From positions 760,954 through 824,953 of the forward strand of contig NW_003207677.1 in NCBI RefSeq assembly GCF_000006405.1: DNA of 64,000 nucleotides, written 5' to 3'. The notes under the pieces are model-generated. The model saw only the letters and a program-made list of their open reading frames with translations. It searched no databases and had not been told where the DNA came from. A program made the translations under genes and the position numbers. The DNA is from Perkinsus marinus ATCC 50983. Its lineage: Eukaryota > Perkinsozoa > Perkinsida > Perkinsidae. This document shows positions 22,128 through 33,600 of this stretch, piece after piece. Within the stretch, counting starts at the first letter, position 1, and each line of letters starts with the position of its first letter.

Positions 22128-24228
22128 ATGAGTAATACCAATACGACCGGGGAGGACCCCAACAGGCCCGGTAAGCCCCATAGGGCTCGTCAGTAGTGAT
22201 GGTAGTGTCTCAGGAAATGGAGAGCAACCAGAGAACCCATTGTTGGTATACAATGTTAACAGACCGGGTGCAGTTCGTGGGCGGCCAAGTGGAGCTGAGG
22301 CCCCTCCACAAGGGCCTCCCCCTACTGGGAATGTCTTCCACTTCGGCCAGCCTCCGCAGCCTATGCCTTACAATGGGCCGGCACTACAACAGCAACAGCA
22401 GCAGCAGCAGCCGCAGGAGGCCGATGTGGCATCTCAGGTTCGTGGTGGTAAGATACGGATTAGGTCAGGTTAGATGCATCAGATTCGAGATCGCTTACGT
22501 GCGGCTTTCGGGTTTGGTAACCAGCCGACTACTGGACAGGCTCATAGCAATGGTTGGCAATGGAATACGTGGGACTGTGGTCGGTCCACCAAGACCGCAA
22601 TTTGGTCCACCATCGGGCTCTTGGTCTTCTTTGTGCTCTTCTGGGTCTTCTTCACTGCAACTCTGGAGGTATTAGATCGACCATTGGTCTCACTGATGGG
22701 TTCTCTGTAGGTCAATGAAGTAGGCATACTGCGCAATATGATAACAGGTTCGGTGCCTGAGGACGGCGGCGTCTATCGAGGCGGCCGGCATGTGGTAAGC
22801 TGTAGTACCACTTGAGTTTTGCTCACTAGGAAATGCTCAGGTATGGCCTTTCCAAACCTTTGTTAAGTTCCCAGCTACTTATACTACCATCGACTTCACT
22901 GGGCCGATGACTGTCAAAACAAGTAGGATGGGTAAGGTTGGCAGCTGTCGTGGAAGCTCGTGTGCTAGGGACTGGTGCTGACAAGTCGGACCCTGATAGT
23001 GGTGGACAACCAATCACGATATCCTGCTCTCTACAGTAAGTCCTCAAGGGTTGAAAAATTCGGCCTTCCCGACCGTACTCAATTTTCGAGCAAATTAACT
23101 TCGCATTTTATCCGGAAGTTCGCGTCGTAGATGCCGATCGTTAATATACTTGCCCTTCCTATTACCGCCCCGTGGTTCAGATTCCAATTTGATCTGGAGC
23201 ACCTTCATGACGTCTACGTGTCCTTTGGCGGCCTAGAACCAGCTATGATTCGGTACCGTTTGTTGGCAAGGAACGCCGTGTCTAATACGGCTCAGAGGTA
23301 GTGGTGATGATGGTACTCAGGATGGAGGGCGAGTGGTACTGCAGGTTCGTACCGCAAGACTTCTGGCAAGACCGTAAGAGGATATCTGATACGATGGAGA
23401 GTGTGTTGAATAGGACCTTCATTAGTCAAGGTGGCGGCAGCAAGATCCGATTCTTCCAGGTAGGTGGAGGTCCCGGGTTCGAACCCCGGTATCGGCTTTT
23501 TTTCACTCGTACTGTATTATTCAGATCCTCCGTACTGACTTCGTACCTAGTTATGAAGACACTATTACAGACATACAGGTGCGTATATGACTCTATGGCA
23601 GACGCAAGCATCATCTGCTGCTGGCAGGTAGCCGAGCAGCAGAAGGTTATCAACGAGTACGCTCAGGAGGTGGCGGCAGTCAGACAGAGTATCGAAGTGC
23701 TGTTGGCGCAGAATGAGGTAGAGCCTTCTACTAGTCACCATAGTTGTGGAAATCAGAATAGAGTGTGAGGAGTTGACTCTTGAAAATTATGGAGAAATCA
23801 ACATGTTAGTTTCAGCTGATTAGTGAGCATCGCGGTTATGTTGTGAAGGACAGACCCGACACGGTCTGGAGATTCCATAACGGTCGATGTGCTATGATGA
23901 TGTGATCAGGCTCGTATAGCAAATATTACGGCAACAGGGGCGGCCAAGGCGAGAGTTATCGTCGCGGAAGCCACACAAGAGGCATTCAGAACGAAGCAGG
24001 CTACGAAGGCAACGGCGTAATGGATGCAATTGGGGAATCTTCGCTGTGCGCAGTTGGTATCTTGCTAGGTATAAACGCTTGTCGGACCAACTGCAGTTGG
24101 GCGCAACAGAATTTTCCAAGTATCTCGAGTTGAAGAGTGCTACTGGCAATAGACGTGGAGGGTCGGTGGTGATGGGTCTGGGCTCGTCTCCAGTACAGCG
24201 TGGCCGACCTGTTCATGATGAACTGTGA
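22128..24228 (+). CDS. SPFH/Band-7 (stomatin-like) membrane protein 1
   Basis: Spliced from ATG at 22128 to TGA at 24226. The N-terminal cytosolic part is Pro/Gln-rich, followed by one membrane helix ('IGLLVFFVLFWVFFTATLEV'). The SPFH domain follows: 'GGRHVVWPFQTFVKFPAT', 'TTIDFTGPMTVKT', 'FQFDLEHLHDVYVSFGG', 'RFVPQDFWQDRKRISDTMES', 'VAEQQKVINEYAQEVAAVRQ' and the Ala/Glu-rich coiled-coil 'ATGAAKARVIVAEATQEAF'. Such proteins form ring or cage scaffolds in membranes. The intron 23460-23524 is unusual: it is made of a tRNA 3' fragment with B-box and T7. A weakly related paralogue follows 138 bp downstream. Confidence 0.85.
23460..23524 (+). other. Intron carrying a tRNA 3' end (B-box plus T-run)
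   Basis: A 65-nt GT-AG intron of SPFH gene 1. Directly after the donor it reads GGTGGAGGTC, then a perfectly paired T-arm (CCGGG/CCCGG around TTCGAAC), an acceptor-like TATCGGC and seven T. No matching 5' acceptor strand (GCCGATA) is found in the upstream exon, so only a 3' tRNA piece is present. Confidence 0.8.
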
Positions 24229-24366
24229 AGGGATGGTTGAAAGGATACTCTCGAGTACCGCTCTTTGTGCTATTATTATGCTTCGAAGTTTCTCTGATCT
24301 CCGAGACTTGTTGTACTTGTAGTAGTAGTGTATCAGTCCATTAGCAGTTGATTCTTCTATTGTAAT

Positions 24367-26261
24367 ATGAATAACATTCAGAAGGTAGTGTTGTGGTCCC
24401 CATTACTGATAGTGGCAATAGTGGTAAGTGAACTATGGTGAGATTACCGTGATGTTCTTTTCTTGTCAGTTACTGGCCTTGTCCTTTTCGAAAGTGCCAG
24501 CGACCGAACTCGGTGTGAAGTACGATAACATATTCAAGCATGTTGCATCGAAGCCGTACACGGAGTCAGGGTTGTACACGATTGGGCCCTTTGCTTATTT
24601 CGTAATCGGAAGGTCCCGGGTTCGATCCCTGGTGGAGGTGTTTTTCCGTAGGTTTATTACCCTAAAACTGTGAGGACCATCGAGTTCTCCACCTCTGAGT
24701 ATGATGTCCTCCACGCTAGGACAAGCGATGGTCTACCGCTCGTACTCGGCGTTGCCTTCCAGTAAGCAGACGATTTTGTCTATAGTTTGAGTGGATCTCT
24801 TGACTGCCTTATCCTGGTTCGATTGGGATGTTCGCTCAGGAGTGGTATGATAGGTACCAGTTGATACCGGATGAGGCAGTGGAACTGTACATGCAGTTGG
24901 GCGAGGACTTCGAGACGACTTTCAAACTCGTTGCGAACCATTTGGCTACCGAGTGAGTCTACTTCCGTTTGATTTTTGTGAAGTCTCTTTTTCGAAGGTA
25001 CGCTACTCAGTTTAGCGCTTACCAGTTTTTCAATAGCAAGGAAATGATAGCCCGAGGCATGATGGCGTACCTGGACGAGCACTTCAGGGTAAGCATAATA
25101 AGAGTAGATGAGAATGTAGTAATGAGAAAAGTTTTTTCGTCGGTTTCGAAACCCGAACTCGGGTAACTTGAGTAAATTGTGATTATACTCACTTCAGTTT
25201 GCATGTTCAAGCTACTTGAATTTTTTTTCGGGAGTGACCGTTGAAAATTTATGTCGTTTTTAGAGAGATTTTCATGCTTCCATTCAAGGGCTGCAGATCA
25301 ACGAGGATGAGCTGCCCGATCAGTTCTATAACTCAGTATTGACGGCTGCTAACACAAAGCAGAATATCACTCGTAAGAAGGTTCCTAATAGGAGCGTTTA
25401 GACATGAGGGGTTCTAATTACGGGGTGAAGTATTTCATTCCAGACGTAAAAGGGTCGGATGCCTCGAGTAACTTAATTGCATTTGTATACTATGATTAGT
25501 TAAGGTGATCAGTTCGTGGAGTTATATGCCCTTGCAAGAGTGGGATGGAATCTCAGTTTGTGAACTCTGCGATGTTGAGAGGCATTCTCTAGCTTGAAAT
25601 TATCAAGGGCAACGAACTCGGACGATCTGTGAATATCATATGTATTTCCATGATTTTTTTCTTATAGGTAACATTAATCTGAGAGATGCGGCTAAGGTTG
25701 GTATGGCAACTGATCGTATAGTAGCAGCAGCTCAGGCTAATGCGACGGTGTCGAGAGCGCAGGGACAAGCGATGAGGACGGTAGTACTAGGAATGAGTAA
25801 AATGAGGTATTCATTTTATTGTGTAGTTGCAAGAAGGGCAAGCTGCGGCTGCTGTGCTCGAGCAGTATATATCGGCTGAAACCCGGGCGTTCACAGAAGT
25901 GAAGTCGTCATTGGCGTTGAACAACACGGAGCTGTTACAATACATATGGTGAGGGGTTTGCCCTTTATGCATAGAAGAAGGCGATATGCATATCGTCAAG
26001 CGCATATGAAAACTCTGAGGAAATATACTCCTGTACGTTTCTAAACGAATTCGTATGTCAACGTGTAAACATGTATAAGTAGTGAGGAAACTCTGAAGCT
26101 CAGCTGAGGAAAGTGAACATATTTCTCAACGCTGATAGGAAGGGCTATCGTCCAGGTACGATGCATTGCAAGGTGGTGGAGTGCAACCGAATGAGGACCT
26201 TGTTGGCCAAGTACTGGTTGGTGTTGATCCTAGTGTCTATATGAACGCTCCAAAGGCGTGA
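24367..26261 (+). CDS. SPFH/Band-7 (stomatin-like) membrane protein 2
   Basis: Spliced from ATG at 24367 to TGA at 26259. It starts with a membrane helix ('VVLWSPLLIVAIVLLALSFS'), then the SPFH core: 'GPFAYFVYYPKTVRTIEF', 'DVLHARTSDGLPLVLGVAFQ', 'YQLIPDEAVELYMQLGEDFE', 'TQFSAYQFFNSKEMIARGMM', 'LQINEDELPDQFYNSVLTAA' and a C-terminal Ala-rich helix ('QAAAAVLEQYISAETRAF') ending 'VGVDPSVYMNAPKA'. It shares the plan of the upstream gene (TM, SPFH, coiled coil), so the pair looks like an old tandem duplication that has diverged strongly. Introns are 40-60 nt, except a long one (about 25951-26157) that contains a repeat. Intron 24602-24651 contains a B-box fragment. Confidence 0.85.
24602..24651 (+). 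other. Intron carrying a tRNA T-arm (B-box plus T5)
   Basis: A 50-nt intron of SPFH gene 2 (GTAATC..CCGTAG). The frame across it is fixed by the conserved block AYF|VYYPKTVR. Its middle reads AAGGTCCCGGGTTCGATCCC, a tRNA variable loop plus T-arm, followed by GGTGGAGG and five T. It is at a different place in the SPFH domain from the B-box intron of the neighbouring paralogue, so the two are independent events. Confidence 0.8.
24815..24827 (+). other. Weak B-box-like motif in a third SPFH intron
   Basis: CTGGTTCGATTGGG occurs in the next intron of SPFH gene 2. It matches the GGTTCGA core but lacks a paired T-stem, so it may be chance or an older decayed tRNA piece. Confidence 0.3.
25981..26137 (+). 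repeat. Intron-borne repeat family, copy A
   Basis: It lies in the long last intron of SPFH gene 2. Shared landmarks: AAACTCTGAGGAAAT near the start, then AGTGAGGAAACTC, GCTCAGCTGAGG and CTCAACGCTG near the end. The same order is seen at 27025-27190 and 44810-44965 (same strand), in part at 42005-42120, and reversed at 41080-41215 and 60720-60775. Confidence 0.65.
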
Positions 26262-27289
26262 TAGTGTCGCTACTATTGGTACTGGTATTGATTTTGTTTC
26301 GAACTGATGACGGAGTTTAGTGGTGTTTAGTTTGGTGTTGTGGTTTGTGTGTTTTTCGCACAAAACAGGCGAAATTTTAGTGGTGTAGAAGCGCAGGAGC
26401 GTTGCTTTGATCTTGAGAGTAGTAGTAGTTAGGTTTAAGGAGAAGGAGCGAGCGTTTCGAGTATGGGCTGCTTTCATTCGGCTTGCGGCGCCGTTCTGGT
26501 AGGGATATTATGGCCGATTCGAACGATGATGATCATTTGAAGGAACGGTATGGAAATAAGAGAACTGCGGGATTTCATTCAGCTGTGATATTCAGGGTAG
26601 TTTATGCTGGTGAGAAACTGAAGTGAACGAGTAAGGTTTAGTTACTGAGGAAGGGGTTTAGTTTTTTTAAACCGGAAGCGTTAGAGATTTGGTATGAAAA
26701 TTCTGCGAGAAGATCACTCGGAGTGGATGCGGGATCGTTCAAGTTATGGCATGTGAAAACGCTCGGAGACTCATCGAAAGCATTGTGAACTTCCTCAGTA
26801 AATCTGCCCTCGCCGATTGATTCTGTCGACTGCTTTAATTTGACGTTCACGTTTTGCCCTCGCTATGAGGGCAATTTATTATTGCATTACAGCGGTTATG
26901 GAGAGCTGTTAGGCGTAAGGGTCTACATTGTGAACCGAATCGTTGATGTTTCTTGATAAGTGTTTGGTAGTCTTCAGCAACCATAGACAATAGCAATAAT
27001 TTTATGCCTTTTTCTTTTTCTTTGGAGAAATATGCACGTGGTCAACTACATGTCTGTGAAAATCCCGCGGAAACTCTGGCAAATTATTGTAGTTCTTCTG
27101 TATACTCCCAGCCGGATTCGTATGTGAAGTTGTATTTCGAGTGATAAACTCCTGAGCTCGGCTGAGAAGAGCGAACAGTTTTCCCAACACTGCTTTTTAT
27201 AATGTTGATGTTATTGGAAGTCGACGTGGAAACTAGTAAAGTTGTTTTAAAGAAAGTTACTTAAGGTGACATTCCGATTCACACTTGAT
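26262..27289. other. Intergenic stretch with repeat copy B
   Basis: No convincing complete gene. A short plus-strand reading frame at about 26464 (MGCFHSACGAVL, ending at a GTAGGG) could be an isolated first exon with an acylation start. Repeat copy B of the intron-borne family occupies 27025-27190, which suggests that this piece may itself be intronic in an unrecognised transcript. Confidence 0.35.
27025..27190 (+). repeat. Intron-borne repeat family, copy B
   Basis: It contains ATATGCACGTGG, AACTACATGTCTGTG, AAACTCCTGAGCTCGGCTGA and TTTCCCAACACTGC, in the same order as copies A and C. Confidence 0.6.
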
Positions 27290-27381
27290 ATGTTTAGGAT
27301 TATCCTGTTCGTGCTGATAGGAGGCTCTTTGCTATTGGAGAATGTCGATAGTAGTTGTTTGAGTTTTATGACGTCGTCATT
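27290..27381 (+). CDS. Partial secreted protein: signal-peptide exon cut by gap
   Basis: MFRIILFVLIGGSLLLENVD starts at 27290: a hydrophobic core after one basic residue, then a polar stretch, i.e. a likely signal peptide. The frame enters the 100-N gap at 27382, so the rest is missing. Confidence 0.35.
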
Positions 27382-27481
27382 NNNNNNNNNNNNNNNNNNN
27401 NNNNNNNNNNNNNNNNNNNNNNNNNNNNNNNNNNNNNNNNNNNNNNNNNNNNNNNNNNNNNNNNNNNNNNNNNNNNNNNNN
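27382..27481. other. Assembly gap (100 N)
   Basis: Exactly 100 N. Confidence 0.98.
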
Positions 27482-27600
27482 GAGATAATAGCGGCATGCC
27501 AATCGAGGTACAGGATTGGACCTAATCTGTATCTTACCACTGGGGCACGTTGTGTATCTTTGTCTATGTCTTGTTTAGAGTGGACGTGAACTCAGAAGCA

Positions 27601-29973
27601 ATGTCGACGGAAGCGGAGTGCGTTGATGATCAGTATCGAGATAGAGTCTTACAGAAGGCGGAGGCTGATTGGGATTTGGGTGGGTTATACAGGGTCGAGG
27701 AATAGAAAGCGCACACAAATAGGCATGAATCGGACCTAATGTGTATCTTACGCGGTTCAACCTAAGATACGAGCGTCGTCGCGTACCTTGCTATACATCG
27801 GACAGGGGTCTCGACATCTAGTGGATTAGATCTGCTTCGCTCAAGCGTCTCTGTCCCTCTACCGTCAGTTCCCCAGCATACCGCCTCTCGAGACTCCTAC
27901 GTTCAACTCAGTCGATACGTCCCCGTCAGGTGAGCAGCTTCCATTCTTCCTGCTCACTTCTGGCTGGACCTTGGCCTTGCCAGGTTGTCCCATGAGGATC
28001 GTAAGGCTTTGAATCTACTGGAGCGAGCTCTCAATGTGAGCGAGTATACAGACAGAGTCGACGTCTACACGCTGCGACAAGAGAAGGACAGTTTGATCAT
28101 TGACCAACTGGATGAGGTTGGCCTTCATCTGCTACTAGTGTGATGGGGCTTATCAGGCGTGCTCTATCTTGTCTGGAATGTCGATAGCCTCACATCAGCG
28201 TCCTCCTGCGGATTTCCAGCACTGGTATCAACGAGTGTTCGAGGTAAGGGTTGTGTCAATCAGTTTTCAGTCGACTTGAGAGTTTAGGTTGGCAGACGGT
28301 ATAAGATGCTCAATCCGGAGAGGTTCCGAGATAACTATGGAAAGTTGATGTAAAATATATCGGTGAAGAGATCGTTGTGGAATAGATTTACAGGTACATG
28401 TTGATGGATGCGAATAAGGTCAGGGACAGATTGCAGTTTGAGCTGATCAAACCGATCAAGACGATCGAATCGGAATATGGGTACGCCGAATTTAGTTCTG
28501 AAAATCTGAATAACGGGTTTCACTTTTTTGTTCAGAGCCCTCGGTCAACCCCTGGAAAATCTTCTCCTCGACTCTCGGTTGCCTCTAGCTGTCCATCCAG
28601 CACACAACAAGGAGGAGGCAGCTGTTAAGACAGCAGCAAGGGAAGATATAGCGGCTAGACATGGGGTGAGGTATACACTATAATGTGGCCTATCTGGGTC
28701 TCTTGCATCGCTCTAGTATCCACTTACGGCCATGCCTAGTTTTCAGTACTGCAAATGGATACTGTGCGTATCGTTCGATAGTAGGCTGCCGCTCATTGTC
28801 GATATGGTTAGGATAAGTTCCAGCCTGAAGACTTGAATGCCGTCCTCGACTCGCTCGAAGAATTTGAAGAATTCCGGGAGCACTGCTCGGAGCCAGCGAC
28901 CAGGATGAAGGAGTATCTTCAGCATTATTTCTCTCCTATCGATGAAACCTCTGGATCTGGTGGGTCTATCAACGTGCTAGGGAAGGTCATGGAGTCGACT
29001 TCTAGACGGTGTAAAGTCTCGCCACTGTTCACTGCGCTTGCGGTACGGCGAGGGAGGCGCGAGGCTCTCTCATGACCATCGACGGCAGTACCAGTATGTT
29101 CTGCAGAGTTTGACGCTATGGGATGACGTAAGCCTCCGCGATTGCTTTGCCGTGGTCAGTGGGTCCTCAGGTGTTGAAGAACCTCATTCAACTCTGGCAC
29201 ATGGTTGAGAACGACACTATCGTGAAACCTGCAGGAGGTTATCGACTCGCCGATACAGGCCAGGGCCTCAATCGGTAGGTATTGATCTTTACTGCCGTTG
29301 GTGTTACTGTGATACTTAGGATACAACAAGCTCCCTCAGTGTACCGTGCGATGAACCAGATACTAAATAGTGTCCAGCAGAAATTGGGTGGTTGGACAGG
29401 CTCGAGCGTTGTACATATGGGTGACCACAACGTCCCTAATGTACGTCTTCTTACTGTTGGTCGTCAACGAGACTGTCTATGATAGGCGCTTATCTTCCTT
29501 GATAAATATTGTCAAATCCCTCGGATACTGTCCCCTGTATGTCATTGTCTTGATCGTTTGGAAGCAGAATACCAAGCAAGGCCCAGCATTAGAGAGTACA
29601 CCAACAGAGATCATCAAAAAATTACTTGATATATCCATCAGTTACGTTGATTCAACCTTTGGCGGTGTTGATGGAGCTAAACGAATAATATTGCAGGTGC
29701 GCTCGACAGGATCAAAGAGATTATGTGACCATTCTTCTCTTCTGTTTAGGATTTCTTCAAACACGCATTCGATGGCAGCGGTGCTGACAATTTCTTTGAC
29801 GCCGGAAGCTGCATCGATGGGAGGTGAACAAGTCCCTTTACAGTTGTCTACGACATCGCCATCTCAGGTTGACATCAGCATGGAACTGGTGTAGTCAAAT
29901 CGAGAAAAAGATCTACTTTCCCTTATTCTTGCTCACTGGATTTACTGGTTTCGACGGCGAGGAAGGATGGTGA
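27601..29973 (+). CDS. DUF2009 / UPF0652 family protein
   Basis: Multi-exon gene; the chosen ATG (27601, MSTEAECVDDQYRD) may not be the true start because the exon is open upstream. Recognised blocks in order: 'LSRYVPVRLSHEDRKALNLL', 'NVSEYTDRVDVYTLRQEKDS', 'VFEVGRRYKMLNPERFRDNY', 'GKLMYMLMDANKVRD', 'YRLADTGQGLNRIQQAPSVY', 'GGWTGSSVVHMGDHNVPNA', 'DGSGADNFFDAGSCID', 'TSAWNWCSQIEKKIYFPLFL', then 'GFTGFDGEEGW' and TGA. These are the diagnostic C-terminal segments of DUF2009, a eukaryotic family of unknown biochemical function. About a dozen 40-60-nt introns are needed; some junctions were not resolved. Confidence 0.85.
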
Positions 29974-30601
29974 TGCTTTTCCCGTTGTTCCTACATACAC
30001 TAGTCTCTAATCTACTCCTTTTGTGTTCAAGTAATCAGTTGTATTGGAATATAAACACGAAGTTGGAGGCAGAGAATTACTCTGATCCTGTGGCATAGCG
30101 GCCCCAACCGCTGAATAAACTCTTTAACAGGCGGCACATAAGCTTCCAACAATGCGAAAGCCCAGTCAAACCGAATACACTTTCTGATGTCCATCATATC
30201 GACATCGTACCGTCGAGTAATGGCATAGCGGCCCCGTCTGACTATCTCAAGTCATCAATCGGGGCCGCTATGCCACTACTCCTACTGAAGATACTTGTCC
30301 CTAAACCTCCGAGATTCAGATCAGTGATGCAGATCATTTACTTTCAAAGAAACAGTTTAAGGAGACGCAGAAAGCACTCGAGGCATCCGTCTGTAGTATA
30401 TTGATATGTACGGGTCGATGTGTGAAGGGGTTCCAGTTGGATATCGGGGTGCTCGGAAGATACACTATGTGCAGGCAGGCCTTGATAAATGGCCTTGGGT
30501 CAACAAACTGATGCTGTCTCTCTTAACCCGAGCCGTATCAGTCAGAACTTGCGCAACATGGCGATCGATCGCGAAAGAACATGAGCGGGGAAAAGGACAT
30601 G
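29974..30601. other. Convergent intergenic region with triplicated 15-mer
   Basis: It lies between the 3' end of the DUF2009 gene and the 3' end of the minus-strand helical-repeat region. The only structure seen is the 15-mer TGGCATAGCGGCCCC, twice direct and once inverted. Confidence 0.5.
30091..30275. repeat. TGGCATAGCGGCCCC, three copies; two form a 16-bp inverted repeat
   Basis: Copies at 30091-30105 and 30221-30235 are direct. GGGGCCGCTATGCCA at 30261-30275 is the perfect reverse complement. Including the next base, the second and third copies form 16-bp arms (30221-30236 and 30260-30275) with a 23-nt loop. The location between converging 3' ends suggests a role in 3'-end formation or insulation; this is inference. 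Confidence 0.85.
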
Positions 30602-33600
30602 TTATGAGGATAGACTTTTCTGATACGATGATGCTCCTATCATCCGTTGCACTCGTCGCTGAACGTCACGCAAGAGGGAGACTCTCGCCATAAGACCCTG
30701 CTTTTCCAGCGTCGTCACATATCTGCTAACACACCTAACTGTTGCTGGGCAGAAACTGTCTTCCGACCTGGTCGTAGCAGACGGATGAGCCATGACCACG
30801 CTTTCGAGGAGCTGGCTAACGGCTAAGGCAGCGTTCCATCTGAGCCCCAACTCATAAGGCGGCCGGCAGTCATCTACATGGAGAATGACGAGTCAGCTCT
30901 CCAGGAAGTCTCAGCCTAGTTCGGCCGAGTGCTCCTACCTTTCGTCTTTCTCTGGGCCTCGGTTCCATACTGGGCTTCGTATAATGCCCAAACGGGGCGA
31001 GATATGAGAGATACGAGGTCGCGAGCTGAGCTCATGCCTCAGTCTGCTAGGCTAGCTACAACTCACCATCCCAAATCCCCGACACTTGAGGTCTTTGACG
31101 GTGGGCTTTCTCCACACTGGCTGGAGCTTGATCCATGACTACGACATTAGGAGGCACGGGAGTCTCTGGATGGCTGGGATCAACCGGGAATGATACATTG
31201 AGAGTCAAGCAGATTGTCTGATGACAAGATTTCATAACGATTCTGGATTCGTCTCGTTGAGGATTACATCGACACAGGCCCTTATGATGCGTTGAGCAAG
31301 CTCCTCCTTGCCGGCTAGCCGAGGCATCGGTACTGACTGACCACTACCAGCCGAACAAAGCTTCGAAGCATCACTGCACCTGGTGATCAAGAAAACGTTT
31401 TCTCTATGCTATATAGCTCATCGCGACCTACAGCTCTCTCGGTACTAATTCGATGGGGGATGCGGAGGTCAACAGACACGCTATCTGCCGTTATGTGTGA
31501 TAATCTCGCCATAGACGGGTCAACGAGCTCACCGTTTGCGCAGCGTAAATCAAGATGCCTGGCGAAGGAGGTTTGGCTACCTTCCCGTACTGCTCTGGGG
31601 GACACTCCATTATCTAATCAAAAAACATCCATGATCGCAGCAGACATTGCAGATAAATTCGTGTTGTTCGATTTCGCGTAGTGACCTCGAGCAATGGGCC
31701 AACAAGCTCATCCCTGCCTTGCATAGGGTACGACATCGCAGTTATAGCAGCTGCTTGGATCGTCTGTAGTCGTACTAGCTCGACAACTTTGCTGGCGGAT
31801 TCTCGTATGAATCTGAAGGGCCTTTCTACCTCCTCGAGTGATGACCCAGAGAACTCACTTCAACTGCTTGAATGAAGGATCGGCTCCTCGAAGCTCACGT
31901 TCCCAAATGTCGCGTAACTGTGGAAGCCATCGAGGCCTGACCACTGGCACGAGTGTGCCATCACCCGTTTATCCATAGTATGGTCAGCTACTGCAGTGAT
32001 TAGACACCCGAGGAGGACGTTGTCGACCGTCGCAGACGACGCACTCCTGAGTGAGTAAGCTGCTGCAAGGAGGTCAAGGAGATGTTTCGGCCTCGTGTCT
32101 GCATCTCCTGCGAGTGCCTGGGTGAAGCGGAGGAGATGAGCAGACTGCATCGAGGTGGGAGTCCTCCGGTGTCACCTTATAGTAGCCCGTATAAGGAGCC
32201 CCTCCATCACCGCATACACCGAGGGCGATGTCTTTCGTCAGGACCGCCACTGCCAATTGGCGTGCTGATGCAGATGCGGCTGGGCTCGTTATCATCTTCT
32301 GTAAAGGAAGATCTTATCGAGTGGATGCGGAGGGATGTGAGGTTATCACTTCCAAGTGTCTATGGACTACTGCGATGGAAGGACGGTTGACCACGACAGA
32401 TCTCAAGACAAGTGCCACGGAAATGTTGCCTGATGTCGCGGTGGTACTGCCAAGCAAGGGTGTGGGAGACTGACCGAACGCTTCCTCGAGTAGTATCATC
32501 TTGACCACTGCGTCGATCTCTGCAGAGTTAACATCTCCTAGTAACGATTCGATCTCTTTCGGAGTGTCTCCGTCACAGTCAACGATCTGTAGCTCCACTC
32601 TGGCCTAGCCGACTAACGTGCCCTCACCTCCCTGACAAGCTTGGCGGCTCGCTGCGGATCGGCATCTGCGGGCACCAAGTCGACCGTTGAAGGTATTCGT
32701 TCGTCCTGGGACCCATTGAGCAACAGCTCACAGGCTATAAACTGAGGCACATGAGTGTGCGGCGACACTAGAGGCTACCGTAATCACTTTCATTCGTTGA
32801 GACCCGAAGTTATCGAAATCGGTCGCGCTGGAGAGAGTCCGGAGGATAGATAGGAATGCTTCTCGAGATGTTGAGACTGAGCCAGGAAGTTCGCCTCGGG
32901 GCAGTTCACTGCTGATTCATCGCCACTGTTGTTACGAAGGGTTGATAGAGCACGGAGTCTTACCGCAAGATAGGAGTAGATCGGACGCGTAGATGCTGTC
33001 GATGATGTGCTCGTAAAGTGGCTGACACCGTGAGACTGCTGGAGCCTGAGATGAGCGACGAGATTATTCTTTTCTCTGTACGGGGTTCGGGGAGGTGGAC
33101 AATATCAAAGAGTCGTACCTCCGGGGAACAATGCTGACCGTAGACTTCCAATGCCCCTGCGAGCAGCAGACTTAATACTTTCACGGATGTCAAACGCCAT
33201 TCGTCTTCAAGATGAGATTCGGCACGGAGATCAGGTGAGCTGAGCCAAGTGGTCCATGGTATGGGCAAGTCTAGTCGTGACATATCTCACGAAAACTTAC
33301 AGGAGATCCCACCATGCTTGTGGGTCAACATAGCGGCCGAGCATCGTGACGACTAAGTCAAATCTGCCAAGGAGGACTGCGTTAACGCTGATGCAGCGTA
33401 TCGCTGGAAATACACACTGATGGTCTCGTCCGGTTTTCTTCGTCTCCTGAACGTCCAAGGTAGACCCTCTGAGCAGCCGTAACGATCTGTTTTAACCATT
33501 CTGTTACTCTGAGTGAAGAATCATCAGCGCGCGAGGAGCACGCCACACTATATCAACGCCCTGCTGGCCCAATGGATAAGGCGCCACCCTCCTAAGGTGG

